Positions 1-8,522 of a stretch of DNA of 64,000 nucleotides are shown here, one piece after another (position 1 is the first letter of the stretch; every line of letters starts with the position of its first letter). Both the position numbers and the translations under genes were made by a program. The stretch lies in the NCBI RefSeq assembly GCF_001509795.1, contig NZ_LLZN01000067.1, positions 1 to 64,000 of the forward strand, read 5' to 3'. The notes under the pieces were generated by a model. The model ran no database searches. It was not told the origin of the DNA and saw only the letters and a list, made by a program, of their open reading frames with translations. Origin of the DNA: Streptomyces sp. NRRL WC-3605. GTDB lineage: Bacteria > Actinomycetota > Actinomycetes > Streptomycetales > Streptomycetaceae.

Positions 1-40
1 CTTCCGACCGCGGCCAAGGGGCCCCGCCCGCGCCTTTTCT

Positions 41-98
41 CCCCCCCCCCCCGCCCCATCCGGCAGTCCCCCGCCCGCCGCCCGCCCCCCCCCCCCCC
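41..98. repeat. two long poly-C tracts upstream of the SpoIIE gene
   Basis: Uninterrupted runs of 12 C (41-52) and 14 C (85-98) lie in the leader of the first gene, inside an almost pure C/G stretch. No promoter motif is recognisable. Such homopolymers are slippage-prone and also error-prone in sequencing, so their exact lengths are uncertain. Confidence 0.7.
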
Positions 99-155
99 GC
101 CCCTAGCTAGGACACGCCGTAGCCAGCAGAAAATGCCGATGGTACAAATAGCGAC

Positions 156-2840
156 ATGTCGGACCGATTCGACCGGTGGACGCGGGGGCGGTGGCGCTCG
201 CTGGTCGGCAGGAGCCCTCGAAGTGTCGCCGGTCAGGTGTTCGTGCTGCAGGTGGCGCTCGTCCTGCTGCTCGTGGTCTGCGCCGTCGTCGCCCTGATCC
301 TCCAGTCGAGCCGCGACACCCAGACCGAGGCCAAGCGCCGTTCGGTCGCCGTCGCGCAGACCTTCGCGCACGCGCCCGGCGTCCTCGCGGCCCTGCGGTC
401 GGAGAGCCCCTCCGAGGTGCTCCAGCCGCTCACCGAGGCCGGGCGCGGCGCCGCGGGCGTCGACTTCATCGTCGTCATGGACACCAACGGCATCCGCTAC
501 ACCCACCCCCTGCCCGACCGCATCGGCAAGCGGTTCGTCGGCACGATCGAGCCCTCCCTCGCGGGCCAGGTGTACACGGAGAGCGTGCAGGGGCCCCTCG
601 GCAAGGAGGTCCAGGCGACCGTCCCGATCGAGGACACGGACGGCAAGGTCATCGCCCTGGTCTCAGCCGGACTGAAGGTCAAGAGCGTGACCGGCGAGGC
701 GTACCGCCAGCTCCCGATCATCCTGGGCGCCGGCGCCGGGGCGCTCGCCGTGACGGCGGGCGGCACCGCCCTGGTGAGCCGGCGGCTGCGGCGCCAGACC
801 CACGCCCTGGCCGCGGACGAGATGAACCGCATCTACGAGCACCACGACGCGGTCCTGCACTCGGTGCGGGAGGGCGTGCTGATCATCGACGACGGCCGGC
901 TGCTGCTCGCCAACGACGAGGCCAGGCGCCTGCTGGAGCTGTCCCCGGACGCCGAGGGCCGGTATGTGGACGAGCTGTCCGGGCTCGACCCGGAGACGGT
1001 CGAGCTGCTCGTCTCCGGCCGCGAGGCCACCGACGAGGTGCACTTCGCGGGCGACCGCCTGCTGGCGATCAACCAGCGGCACACCGACCGGGCCGGCCCC
1101 CGCGGCACCGTGGTCACCCTCCGCGACACCACCGAACTGCAGGCGGTCTCCGGCCGGGCGGAGGTCGCCCGGGAACGCCTCAAGCTGCTGTACGACGCGG
1201 GCCTCGGCGTCGGCACGACCCTGGACGTGGTCGGCACCGCCGGGGAACTGGCCCGGATCGCCGTCCCCCGCTTCGCCGACTACGTCACCGTCGACCTCGC
1301 CGACGGCGTGGTGCAGGGGGAGGAGCCGACGCTCACGGCGACGGACATGCGGCGGGTCGCCGCGCACGGCATCCGCGACGACCACCCCCTCTACGAGGTG
1401 GACCGGCTCATCGACTTCCTGCCCACCACCCCGCAGGCCCGCGGCTACGGCACCGGCCGTTCCGTCCTGGTCGCCGACCTCGCGAACGCCGCCGACTGGC
1501 AGGCGCAGGACCCGGAGCGCACCCGGGAGATCCTGGACTACGGCATCCACTCGCTCGTCGCCGCGCCGATCCGGGCCCGTGGCGCCGTCCTGGGCCTGGT
1601 CAACTTCTACCGCGGCAAGGAGCACGAGGCGTTCGACGCGGAGGAGCTGTCCCTGGCCGAGGAACTGGTCGCACGGGCCGCGGTCAGCATCGACAACGCC
1701 CGCCGCTTCACCCGCGAGCACACGATGGCGGTCACCCTCCAGCGCAGTCTGCTGCCGAGGGAGCTGCCCGAGCAGAGCGCGCTGGACGTCGGCTCCCGCT
1801 ACATACCGGCGCAGTCGGGGGTGAGCGGCGACTGGTTCGACGTGATCCCGCTGCCGGGCAGCCGGGTCGCGATGGTCGTCGGCGACGTCGTCGGGCACGG
1901 CCTGCACGCCGCCGCCACCATGGGCCGGCTGCGCACCGCCGTGCACAACTTCTCGACGCTCGACCTGCCCCCCGACGAACTGCTCAGCCACCTCGACGAC
2001 CTCGTCGGCCGGATCGACCAGGACGAGGCCTGCGCCGACCGCGCCGCCGTCGTCGGCGCCACCTGCCTGTACGCGATCTACGACCCCGTCACGCGCCGCT
2101 GCGCCATGGCGCGGGCCGGCCACCCGGCGCCCGCCCTGGTCGCCCCCGACGGCGAGGTCACCTACCCCGACCTGCCGGGCGGGCCGCCGCTCGGGCTCGG
2201 CGGGATGCCGTTCCGCACGGCGGAGTTCGACCTGTCCGACGGCACCCAGCTCGTGCTGTACACCGACGGCCTCATCGAGGACCGCACCCGCGATCTCGAC
2301 GTCGGCCAGGAACTGCTGCGCCAGGCACTCACCGGCCACCCCGAGCGCTCACCGGAGGACAGCTGCCGCGCGGTGGTGGACGCGCTGCTGCCGGCCGGCC
2401 CGACGGACGACGTGGCCCTGCTGATCGCCCGGACCAAGGCGCTGCCGGCCGGCCACGTGGCCACCTGGGACGTGCCGCCCGACCCGTCCGCCGTGGCGGG
2501 GGTGCGCGAGACCGTCTCCGCCCAGCTGGCGGAGTGGGGTCTGTCCGAGCTGGACTTCGTCACGGAACTGGTCCTGAGCGAGCTCGTCACCAACGCCATC
2601 CGCTACGGCTGCGAGCCCATCCAGGTACGGCTGATCCGCGACCGGGTCCTGACCTGCGAGGTCTCCGACTCCAGCAGCACCTCACCGCATCTGCGGTACG
2701 CCGCGACGACCGACGAGGGCGGCCGCGGCCTCTTCCTGGTCGCCCAGACGACCGAGCGCTGGGGCACCCGGTACACCTCGCAGGGCAAGGTCATCTGGGC
2801 CGAGCAGGCGTTGCCGGGCGCCGTGGACACGGCACCCTGA
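156..2840 (+). CDS. membrane sensor PP2C phosphatase (Cache-PAS-GAF-SpoIIE-HATPase)
   Basis: Predicted membrane-anchored serine/threonine phosphatase of the RsbU/SpoIIE class with its own C-terminal anti-sigma-type kinase domain, 894 aa. Visible order: TM helix at about residues 28-52, an extracellular single-Cache-like sensor to about 180, a second TM at about 185-210, a PAS domain (about 230-330), a GAF domain (about 350-515), a SpoIIE phosphatase core (about 545-755) and a RsbW-like HATPase (about 775-885). The phosphatase metal-binding motifs SGDWFDV, GDVVGHG, TDGLIE and TDDVALL are intact. The HATPase shows ELVTNAIRYG and GGRGLFL. The family acts in partner-switching control of sigma factors. 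The ligand and the cognate anti-anti-sigma factor are unknown. The ATG at 156 is the first in-frame start; its SD is weak. Confidence 0.9.
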   Translation: MSDRFDRWTRGRWRSLVGRSPRSVAGQVFVLQVALVLLLVVCAVVALILQSSRDTQTEAKRRSVAVAQTFAHAPGVLAALRSESPSEVLQPLTEAGRGAAGVDFIVVMDTNGIRYTHPLPDRIGKRFVGTIEPSLAGQVYTESVQGPLGKEVQATVPIEDTDGKVIALVSAGLKVKSVTGEAYRQLPIILGAGAGALAVTAGGTALVSRRLRRQTHALAADEMNRIYEHHDAVLHSVREGVLIIDDGRLLLANDEARRLLELSPDAEGRYVDELSGLDPETVELLVSGREATDEVHFAGDRLLAINQRHTDRAGPRGTVVTLRDTTELQAVSGRAEVARERLKLLYDAGLGVGTTLDVVGTAGELARIAVPRFADYVTVDLADGVVQGEEPTLTATDMRRVAAHGIRDDHPLYEVDRLIDFLPTTPQARGYGTGRSVLVADLANAADWQAQDPERTREILDYGIHSLVAAPIRARGAVLGLVNFYRGKEHEAFDAEELSLAEELVARAAVSIDNARRFTREHTMAVTLQRSLLPRELPEQSALDVGSRYIPAQSGVSGDWFDVIPLPGSRVAMVVGDVVGHGLHAAATMGRLRTAVHNFSTLDLPPDELLSHLDDLVGRIDQDEACADRAAVVGATCLYAIYDPVTRRCAMARAGHPAPALVAPDGEVTYPDLPGGPPLGLGGMPFRTAEFDLSDGTQLVLYTDGLIEDRTRDLDVGQELLRQALTGHPERSPEDSCRAVVDALLPAGPTDDVALLIARTKALPAGHVATWDVPPDPSAVAGVRETVSAQLAEWGLSELDFVTELVLSELVTNAIRYGCEPIQVRLIRDRVLTCEVSDSSSTSPHLRYAATTDEGGRGLFLVAQTTERWGTRYTSQGKVIWAEQALPGAVDTAP

Positions 2841-2859
2841 GCGCGGTCCGCCCCTCACC

Positions 2860-3024
2860 TCACCCGCACTGGCACGGGTTGCCGGACTGGCACCCGCATC
2901 CGCAGCCCGAGCCGCAGCCGCATGCCCCGAACAGGGGAAGGCTCCGGACGTCGGCGGGCTGTTCGCTCGGGCGTTCCCTCGTGGGGTCGGTCGTCGTGTC
3001 GGGCGTGCTGGGGGATTCGGCCAT
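2860..3024 (-). CDS. 54-aa Gly/Cys-rich mini-protein
   Basis: The ATG at 3024 is preceded by a strong SD (AGGAGGGACC), which marks this as a real small gene. The first 32 residues are Pro/Thr/Glu-rich and leader-like. The last 20 carry seven cysteines at 35, 37, 41, 43, 45, 51 and 53, in the pattern CxC-x3-CxCxC-x5-CxC, separated mainly by glycine. There is no signal peptide and no domain I recognise. The Cys spacing suggests metal binding (metallothionein-like). A Cys/Gly-rich core behind an acidic leader also resembles a RiPP precursor, but no modification enzyme is adjacent. It lies just downstream of phoU on the same strand, 189 bp away. Confidence 0.72.
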   Translation of the reverse strand: MAESPSTPDTTTDPTRERPSEQPADVRSLPLFGACGCGSGCGCGCQSGNPCQCG

Positions 3025-3213
3025 GGTCGGTCCCTCCTGGAAGGCTGGTGCCTGTGCCCATTGGATGCCCGCCCCGCTGGGCGCATCAACGGCGCACGGA
3101 GGCTCGCACGCGCCCGGACCGGACCCCGCGAGCCCCGCTCGGACCCGCGCACGAGCCCGCCCGCCCCACGCCCCGCCCGCCCTGCACATCGCCCGCCCTA
3201 CACCCCGTCCGCC

Positions 3214-3915
3214 CTACACCCCGTCCGCTCCGGGGGCCGGGGTGATCTCGGGCTGTACGTCGGCCTGGAGCTCGTCGGCGTGCTCACCGGTGACCAGGTA
3301 GACGACCCGCTTCGCGACCGCCACCGCGTGGTCGGCGTACCGCTCGTAGTAGCGGCCGAGCAGCGTCACGTCGACGGCCGTCTCGATGCCGTGCTTCCAG
3401 CGCTCGTCCATCAGGTGCTGGAAGAGCGTGCGGTGCAGCAGATCCATCTCGTCGTCGTCCTGCTCCAGCTGCAGCGCGAGGTCGACGTCCTTGGTGACGA
3501 TCACCTCGGCGGCCTTCGCCATCAGGCGCTGGGCCAGCTGCCCCATCTCCAGGATGGTGGCGTGCAGGTCCTGCGGGATCGCCCGCTCCGGATAGCGCAG
3601 CCGCGTGAGCTTGGCCACGTGCTGGGCCAGGTCGCCGGACCGCTCCAGGTCCGCCGACATGCGCAGGGAGGTCACCACGATCCGCAGGTCCGTCGCCACC
3701 GGCTGCTGCCGGGCGAGCAGGGCGATGGCCCGCGCCTCCAGGTCGTGCTGGAGGTCGTCGACCTTCTGGTCCGCCTCGATGACGCTCTCGGCCAGCTTCA
3801 GGTCGGAGTCGAGGATGGCCGTCGTGGCGCGCCCGATCGCCGACCCGACCAGCCGGGCCATCTCGACCAGTCCGTCGCCGATCGAGTCCAGTTCCTCGTG
3901 GTACGCGTCCCGCAT
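3214..3915 (-). CDS. phoU: phosphate transport regulator PhoU
   Basis: PhoU, 233 aa, a cytoplasmic two-repeat three-helix-bundle protein that connects the Pst phosphate transporter to the PhoR kinase and restrains Pho signalling when phosphate is plentiful. The family start (MRDAYHEELDSIGDGL), the first-repeat signature DLRIVVTSLRMSADLERSGD and the second-repeat stretch LLGRYYERYADHAVAVAKRV are clear, and the length is normal. It is transcribed divergently from phoR-phoP across an intergenic region with PHO-box repeats, the arrangement seen in Streptomyces. Expression is therefore probably PhoP-dependent. Confidence 0.96.
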   Translation of the reverse strand: MRDAYHEELDSIGDGLVEMARLVGSAIGRATTAILDSDLKLAESVIEADQKVDDLQHDLEARAIALLARQQPVATDLRIVVTSLRMSADLERSGDLAQHVAKLTRLRYPERAIPQDLHATILEMGQLAQRLMAKAAEVIVTKDVDLALQLEQDDDEMDLLHRTLFQHLMDERWKHGIETAVDVTLLGRYYERYADHAVAVAKRVVYLVTGEHADELQADVQPEITPAPGADGV

Positions 3916-4371
3916 CAGGGTCCCTCTCTCACATCTGCCTCAGGGGTGGGTCCGGCAGCCCGTCGTCCCACCGGGAATTCCGCATGGCCGGGTGTCGGAC
4001 GCTCCTACGGTCATGCCTTATGACAGTAGGTCCGTAGGACCAGTAGGACCGTCGACAGTCGTACGGTCGGAAGAAAGACGGCCCGACAGAACGACAGAAC
4101 GACGGTCCGACGACACGACAGTCCGACAGTCCGGCGGCACTACGGTCCGACGATCGGGTAACCATCAGTGCGATCGTCGTCCCGAACCGCCGACGCCTCC
4201 CGCGGAGCCGCCGTACCGCCCCCGACGGTCCCACGATGCGAGTGCCACGCGTCCGTTTCCGCCACCCCCGGTGAACCGGCCCCGTCTCCCAGGTGAACTC
4301 TGGGCGACGAGTGTCGGAGGTCGCACTCCGGACGCTGTGGGCATGACCTGGGCCATGCCTAACCTGGACGC
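3916..4371. other. phoU-phoR divergent intergenic region
   Basis: 456 bp between phoU and phoR. The half near phoR holds the PHO box (4266-4298). From about 4020 to 4155 it is built of irregular repeats of ACGACAGTCCGAC-like and GGTCCGTAGGACCAG-like units. These give many overlapping short inverted repeats around GGACC/GGTCC and GTCGG/CCGAC. No conserved coding frame is apparent. Confidence 0.6.
4266..4298 (-). promoter_or_regulatory. PHO box (PhoP direct repeats)
   Basis: Read on the minus strand, two 11-bp units GTTCACCTGGG (4298-4288) and GTTCACCGGGG (4276-4266) sit exactly 22 bp apart, with a degenerate third unit between. This matches the Streptomyces PhoP-binding layout of 11-bp repeats starting GTTCACC. 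It should mediate PhoP autoregulation of phoRP and control of phoU. Confidence 0.8.
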
Positions 4372-5649
4372 ATGGACGTGAACGCGGCGGTCGCCGCAGC
4401 GGCTGCGATCGCCGGGGTGCTCACCGGTGTCATCGCCATGCTGGCGTTCCGCTGGAGCGAACGCGACCTGAAACGCCCCACCCGCACCTCCCTGCACACC
4501 GACCCGGTCCTGCCGCCCGGCGTGGACACGGTCCTGTCGGTGCTGCGCTCCTCCGCCGTCGTCCTCGACGAGGGGGACGCCGTGGTCAAGGCCAGCTCGG
4601 CGGCGTACGCCCTCGGCCTGGTCCGCGGCGGCCGGCTGTCGGTCGAGCCCATGCTGCAGATGGCCCGCGACACCCGGCGCGACGGCGAGATACGGCAGGT
4701 CGAGCTGGACCTGCCGCGGCGCGGCACCGGGCGCGGCGAGGCCCTCGCCGTGTCCGCGCGGGTCGCGCCCCTCGGCTCCCGGCTGGTCCTCCTGCTGGTC
4801 GAGGACCTCACCGAGGCCCGGCGCATCGAAGCGGTCCGCCGGGACTTCGTCGCCAACGTGAGCCATGAGCTGAAGACGCCGGTCGGCGCGCTCTCGCTGC
4901 TGTCCGAGGCCGTCATGGACGCCGCCGACGACCCGGAGGCCGTCGAGCGCTTCGCCGGGCGCATGCAGATCGAGGCGACCCGGCTCACCAACCTGGTGCA
5001 GGAGCTCATCGACCTCTCCCGGGTGCAGAACGACGACCCGCTGGAGGACGCCGAGCCGGTCCGGGTGGAGGAGCTCGTCGCCGAGGCCATGGACCGCTGC
5101 CGGCACGCGGCGGGGACCAAGCAGATCACCATGGCCTCCGGAGGGACCGCCGACCTCAGGATCTGGGGCAACCGCGGCCAGCTCGCCGCCGCGCTCGGCA
5201 ACCTCGTGGAGAACGCCGTCAACTACTCGCCAGCCCGCACCCGAGTCGGCATCGCCGCACGCCGGATCACCGCGCCGGGCGGCGACCACATCGAGATCGC
5301 CGTGACCGACCAGGGCATCGGCATCTCGGACAAGGACAAGGAGCGCGTCTTCGAGCGCTTCTACCGCGTCGACCCGGCCCGCTCCCGTGCCACCGGCGGC
5401 ACCGGGCTGGGTCTGGCGATCGTCAAGCACGTGGCCGCCTCGCACGGCGGGGAGGTCACGGTGTGGAGCTCCGAAGGACAGGGCTCCACCTTCACCCTGC
5501 GGCTGCCGGAGGCGGGCGCGTCCCGCGACCGCGCCCAGCAGCAGCCCGGTCCCGACGACGAGGCCGGGCCCGCAGTCCCCACGCATTCCCGCACCACCCC
5601 CGAGTCAGCCGCGTACGAAACGCTTTCCGCCCCGGAGGTCCATCCGTGA
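4372..5649 (+). CDS. phoR: phosphate sensor histidine kinase PhoR
   Basis: Membrane histidine kinase that phosphorylates PhoP under phosphate limitation, 425 aa. One N-terminal TM helix (about residues 5-27) is followed by a PAS-like region (about 45-150), HisKA with the phospho-accepting H165 in NVSHELKTP, and HATPase_c with N box NLVENAVNYSP, G1 DQGIGIS and G2 GGTGLGLAIVKH. The lack of a large extracellular domain fits sensing through Pst/PhoU. The tail is Pro/Ala-rich. The stop overlaps the phoP GTG by 4 bp (GTGA), so the two are translationally coupled. The PHO box lies 74-106 bp upstream. Confidence 0.95.
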   Translation: MDVNAAVAAAAAIAGVLTGVIAMLAFRWSERDLKRPTRTSLHTDPVLPPGVDTVLSVLRSSAVVLDEGDAVVKASSAAYALGLVRGGRLSVEPMLQMARDTRRDGEIRQVELDLPRRGTGRGEALAVSARVAPLGSRLVLLLVEDLTEARRIEAVRRDFVANVSHELKTPVGALSLLSEAVMDAADDPEAVERFAGRMQIEATRLTNLVQELIDLSRVQNDDPLEDAEPVRVEELVAEAMDRCRHAAGTKQITMASGGTADLRIWGNRGQLAAALGNLVENAVNYSPARTRVGIAARRITAPGGDHIEIAVTDQGIGISDKDKERVFERFYRVDPARSRATGGTGLGLAIVKHVAASHGGEVTVWSSEGQGSTFTLRLPEAGASRDRAQQQPGPDDEAGPAVPTHSRTTPESAAYETLSAPEVHP

Positions 5650-6326
5650 CCCGAGTGCTCGTCGTCGAGGACGAGGAGTCCTTCTCCGACGCCCTGTCGT
5701 ACATGCTCCGCAAGGAGGGCTTCGAGGTCGCGGTCGCGACCACCGGGCCCGACGGACTCGACGAGTTCGAGCGCAACGGCGCCGACCTCGTCCTCCTCGA
5801 CCTGATGCTGCCGGGCCTGCCCGGTACGGAGGTCTGCCGCCAGCTGCGCGGCCGCTCCAACGTCCCGGTGATCATGGTCACCGCCAAGGACAGCGAGATC
5901 GACAAGGTCGTCGGCCTGGAGATAGGCGCCGACGACTACGTCACCAAGCCGTTCTCCTCGCGCGAGCTGGTCGCCCGTATCCGGGCCGTGCTGCGCCGCC
6001 GCGGCGAGCCCGAGGAGGTGACCCCGGCCGCCCTGGAGGCGGGCCCCGTCCGGATGGACGTCGACCGGCACGTGGTCACGGTCTCCGGTGCCAAGATCGA
6101 CCTCCCGCTGAAGGAGTTCGACCTGCTGGAGATGCTCCTGCGCAACGCCGGCCGGGTCCTCACCCGGATGCAGCTCATCGACCGGGTCTGGGGCGCCGAC
6201 TACGTCGGGGACACCAAGACCCTGGACGTCCACGTCAAGCGCCTGCGCGCCAAGATCGAGCCGGACCCGGGCGCCCCCCGGTACCTGGTGACCGTGCGCG
6301 GCCTCGGCTACAAGTTCGAGCCGTAG
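5646..6326 (+). CDS. phoP: response regulator PhoP
   Basis: OmpR-family DNA-binding response regulator of the Pho regulon, 226 aa. The receiver domain has the acidic pocket VVEDEE, the phosphorylated Asp in LVLLDLMLPG, T in VTAKD and K in TKPF. The C-terminal winged helix ends in VRGLGYKFEP. The GTG at 5646 overlaps the phoR stop and gives the canonical start TRVLVVEDEE. In Streptomyces, PhoP also represses nitrogen and antibiotic genes. A strong bidirectional terminator follows. Confidence 0.97.
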   Translation: MTRVLVVEDEESFSDALSYMLRKEGFEVAVATTGPDGLDEFERNGADLVLLDLMLPGLPGTEVCRQLRGRSNVPVIMVTAKDSEIDKVVGLEIGADDYVTKPFSSRELVARIRAVLRRRGEPEEVTPAALEAGPVRMDVDRHVVTVSGAKIDLPLKEFDLLEMLLRNAGRVLTRMQLIDRVWGADYVGDTKTLDVHVKRLRAKIEPDPGAPRYLVTVRGLGYKFEP

Positions 6327-6348
6327 ACCGGCCCGGACCGTGCCGACA

Positions 6349-6392
6349 CGCCGAAGGGCGGGACCCCGTGTGTGGGGTCCCGCCCTTCGGCG
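6349..6392. terminator. bidirectional terminator phoP / lipoprotein gene
   Basis: Perfect 19-bp stem (CGCCGAAGGGCGGGACCCC and its complement) with a 6-nt loop between two convergent genes. Confidence 0.9.
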
Positions 6393-6404
6393 CGTCTACG
6401 GCGC

Positions 6405-7109
6405 TCAGTGCCCGGCGTTGGCCGACTGGGAGGCGCTGTCGGAGGGGAGGACGGCGGTGCCCGTCTCCTCGGTGCCCGTGCCCGCACCGGCGTTCGCGTC
6501 GGCGTCCGCGGAGGCGCCGCCGCTCGGCGTGGTGCCGGCGGCCGGGGTGCCGGTGGCCGAGCCGGACGGCTCGGCGCCCGCCTCCGGGGCGGACGGGACC
6601 GCGCTCGGGCCCCAGCTCTCGAAGTAGCTGTCGGCGGGGACGACGAGGGCGCGCAGGCTCACGTCACCGGTCTTGCTGAAGGTGAAGGTGATCGCCTGGG
6701 CGTTGCCGTCCTGGATGCTCTCGCGGCCCTTGGACAGCACGGCGGAGGCGTTGTCCTTGCCGCCGAGGATGAGCGAGCCGCCGGCCGGGATGGTCAGGCT
6801 GCCGCCCTTGGCGGGCTTGAGCTCGGCCTCCTCGCCGGAGTCCTTCACCTTCACCGAGTCCAGCGTCTGGGCGGTGTCGCCCGAGTTGAACAGGGTCGCG
6901 GAGACCACGGCGGGGCCGGTGGACTCCAGCTCGGGCTGGGTCACGACGAGAGCGTTCTGGATCTTGATGGCTCCGACGCTGGTCGCAGCGTTGTCCGGCT
7001 TGATCTCCAGTGTCTGCGCGTTGTTGCCGGCTGCGCACGCGGCGAGCGAGGTCATCGAGAACGCGAGGGCGGCGGCGGCGAGGGCGCCGCGTCGAAGGCT
7101 GCTGCTCAC
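6405..7109 (-). CDS. secreted lipoprotein, PCu(A)C/DUF461-like
   Basis: 234-aa predicted lipoprotein. The GTG at 7109 has AAGGAG ten bases upstream. The signal peptide ends in the lipobox LAAC, followed by the mature Cys. The mature core (about residues 30-155) has an immunoglobulin-like beta pattern (AIKIQNALVVTQPE, LTIPAGGSLILGG) like the copper-chaperone-related DUF461 lipoproteins of actinobacteria, but I see no Met/His copper motif. The last 75 residues are a Pro/Ser/Ala/Gly-rich low-complexity tail. Role unknown. The neighbour phoP shares its terminator. Confidence 0.8.
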   Translation of the reverse strand: MSSSLRRGALAAAALAFSMTSLAACAAGNNAQTLEIKPDNAATSVGAIKIQNALVVTQPELESTGPAVVSATLFNSGDTAQTLDSVKVKDSGEEAELKPAKGGSLTIPAGGSLILGGKDNASAVLSKGRESIQDGNAQAITFTFSKTGDVSLRALVVPADSYFESWGPSAVPSAPEAGAEPSGSATGTPAAGTTPSGGASADADANAGAGTGTEETGTAVLPSDSASQSANAGH

Positions 7110-7723
7110 GGCGGCGGCAACTCCTTGACTCGAACGGGGCGGGCGCGGGAAGCCGCCCTAAGTGTCTGTCAGCGGCCTCAGGTTACCGAGCCGTTCCCGC
7201 CCGGCCGCACCCGACCCTCCCCTGAGCCGCCAACTGCCCGCGAAGTCCCTCTTCCACCACCCGTCCCTTCACCCACTTGTGCTCGGGCCGCCGCATTGCC
7301 CGTGAGCTGGTCCGTCATTCACATAAGGAGCACCGCATCGCGGCTCGCGGCATTTCCGTGAAGGAATGCGCGGACCCCCGGAATTGATCACCCGGACGTA
7401 CCGCCGACCGGGTAGTGATCAATTCCGGAATCGACCGGGACCCGACTCGGGACGCCGAACGGAGTAGCGGAAGTCGCACACAAGGAACCGGACATTTGTG
7501 TACGTTAGGTCGCTCGTGGGCAGGCTCGGAGGCGTGTGACGGGCGCGTTTCGGCCCGCCCGCAGAGCCCCTCCGACCTGCGAATACCTGCTTCCGTTCGG
7601 CCTGCGCAGCACGTTCCTGTTGGAGTTGTCAAGCCCTGAGATATGCCCTGACCTGCGAAAACGCCATTCAGAACCCGCCGTTTCCGTGTTACCCTGGATA
7701 GCCACGGAAGGGGTACCTGTCAC
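7110..7723. other. intergenic region upstream of carD
   Basis: 614 bp between the divergent lipoprotein gene and carD. It contains a perfect 14-bp inverted repeat (7378-7428) and the carD leader. GTTACCCTGGATAG (about 7688-7701) is a possible -10 region and GGAAGGGG (7705-7712) a distant SD. No convincing gene is seen. Confidence 0.5.
7378..7428. repeat. perfect 14-bp inverted repeat upstream of carD
   Basis: CCGGAATTGATCAC (7378-7391) and its exact complement (7415-7428) flank a 23-bp centre that is itself CCGG-rich. The sequence is unusually AT-containing for this genome. No T-tract follows, so an operator or RNA structure is more likely than a terminator. Confidence 0.8.
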
Positions 7724-8206
7724 ATGACGTTCAAGGTTGGCGACACCGTGGTCTATCCCCATCACGGGGCCGCGCTGATCGAGGCTATCGAAACTCGTCA
7801 GATCAAAGGCGTGGACAAGACCTACTTGGTGCTGAAGGTCGCCCAGGGTGACCTGACGGTACGTGTGCCAGCGGACAATGCGGAGTTCGTCGGCGTACGT
7901 GATGTGGTCGGTCAGGACGGGCTGGACCGGGTCTTCGAGGTGCTGCGCGCGCCGTACGCCGAGGAGCCCACGAACTGGTCGCGTCGTTACAAGGCAAATC
8001 TGGAGAAGCTCGCCTCCGGCGATGTCATCAAGGTCGCGGAAGTCGTGCGTGACCTGTGGCGTCGTGAGCGCGAGCGTGGACTGTCCGCCGGTGAGAAGCG
8101 CATGCTCGCCAAGGCCCGGCAGATCCTGGTGAGCGAGCTCGCTCTCGCGGAGAACACGAACGAGGACAAGGCCGAGGCCCTGCTCGACGAGGTCCTCGCG
8201 TCCTGA
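7724..8206 (+). CDS. carD: CarD/CdnL-family RNA polymerase-binding regulator
   Basis: 160-aa CarD-type global regulator that binds the RNAP beta subunit and stabilises open promoter complexes, especially at rRNA and housekeeping promoters. The N-terminal Tudor-like RNAP-interaction domain ([20 protein letters not shown]) and the helical DNA-binding C-terminus ([32 protein letters not shown]) are intact, and the length is typical. In Streptomyces and mycobacteria it lies directly upstream of ispD-ispF, as here. It is probably essential. Confidence 0.96.
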   Translation: MTFKVGDTVVYPHHGAALIEAIETRQIKGVDKTYLVLKVAQGDLTVRVPADNAEFVGVRDVVGQDGLDRVFEVLRAPYAEEPTNWSRRYKANLEKLASGDVIKVAEVVRDLWRRERERGLSAGEKRMLAKARQILVSELALAENTNEDKAEALLDEVLAS

Positions 8207-8522
8207 CGCGGTCCATCCGCCTCAGCTCAGCACGAGCCAGTGCTGTGTGATCGCAGCTGCGTGATCGATAAAAGTGCCGCGGTGCCCGATGACTTCCAGT
8301 CGCCGGGCGCTGCGGCATGTTCGCACTGCGCTGACGTCTGATCTCGGGGGCGCCCCCGATACTGGACGTGCCGGGCCCGGGCAGCTGTCTCGACCGACTG
8401 TCACGGAAGGGTCCGGTCAAGGTGTCGCGCCCGGCACTCCCCCAGCTCAGGCTGACGCCCGAGCAGGGGGCACGCCCAGGCCATACCCACCTGGGCCGAG
8501 CACACAAACCTGACAGGAACCG
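8207..8522. other. carD-ispD intergenic region
   Basis: 316 bp. I see a CGCAGCTGCG palindrome (about 8251-8260) and a weak hairpin between CTCCCCCAGC (about 8437) and GCAGGGGG (about 8463), a common type of Streptomyces intergenic repeat. No clear promoter or gene. Confidence 0.4.

Noticed and set aside
663-2339. Long antisense open frame opposite the SpoIIE gene
   Set aside because: High-GC antisense frames are common in Streptomyces. No SD, no domain and low-complexity composition.
4020-4155. CRISPR array
   Set aside because: Repeats are short, irregular in length and spacing, and no cas genes are present.
8430-8475. Terminator of carD
   Set aside because: The CCCCC/GGGGG pairing is weak with a long loop and no T-tract, and it is closer to ispD than to carD.
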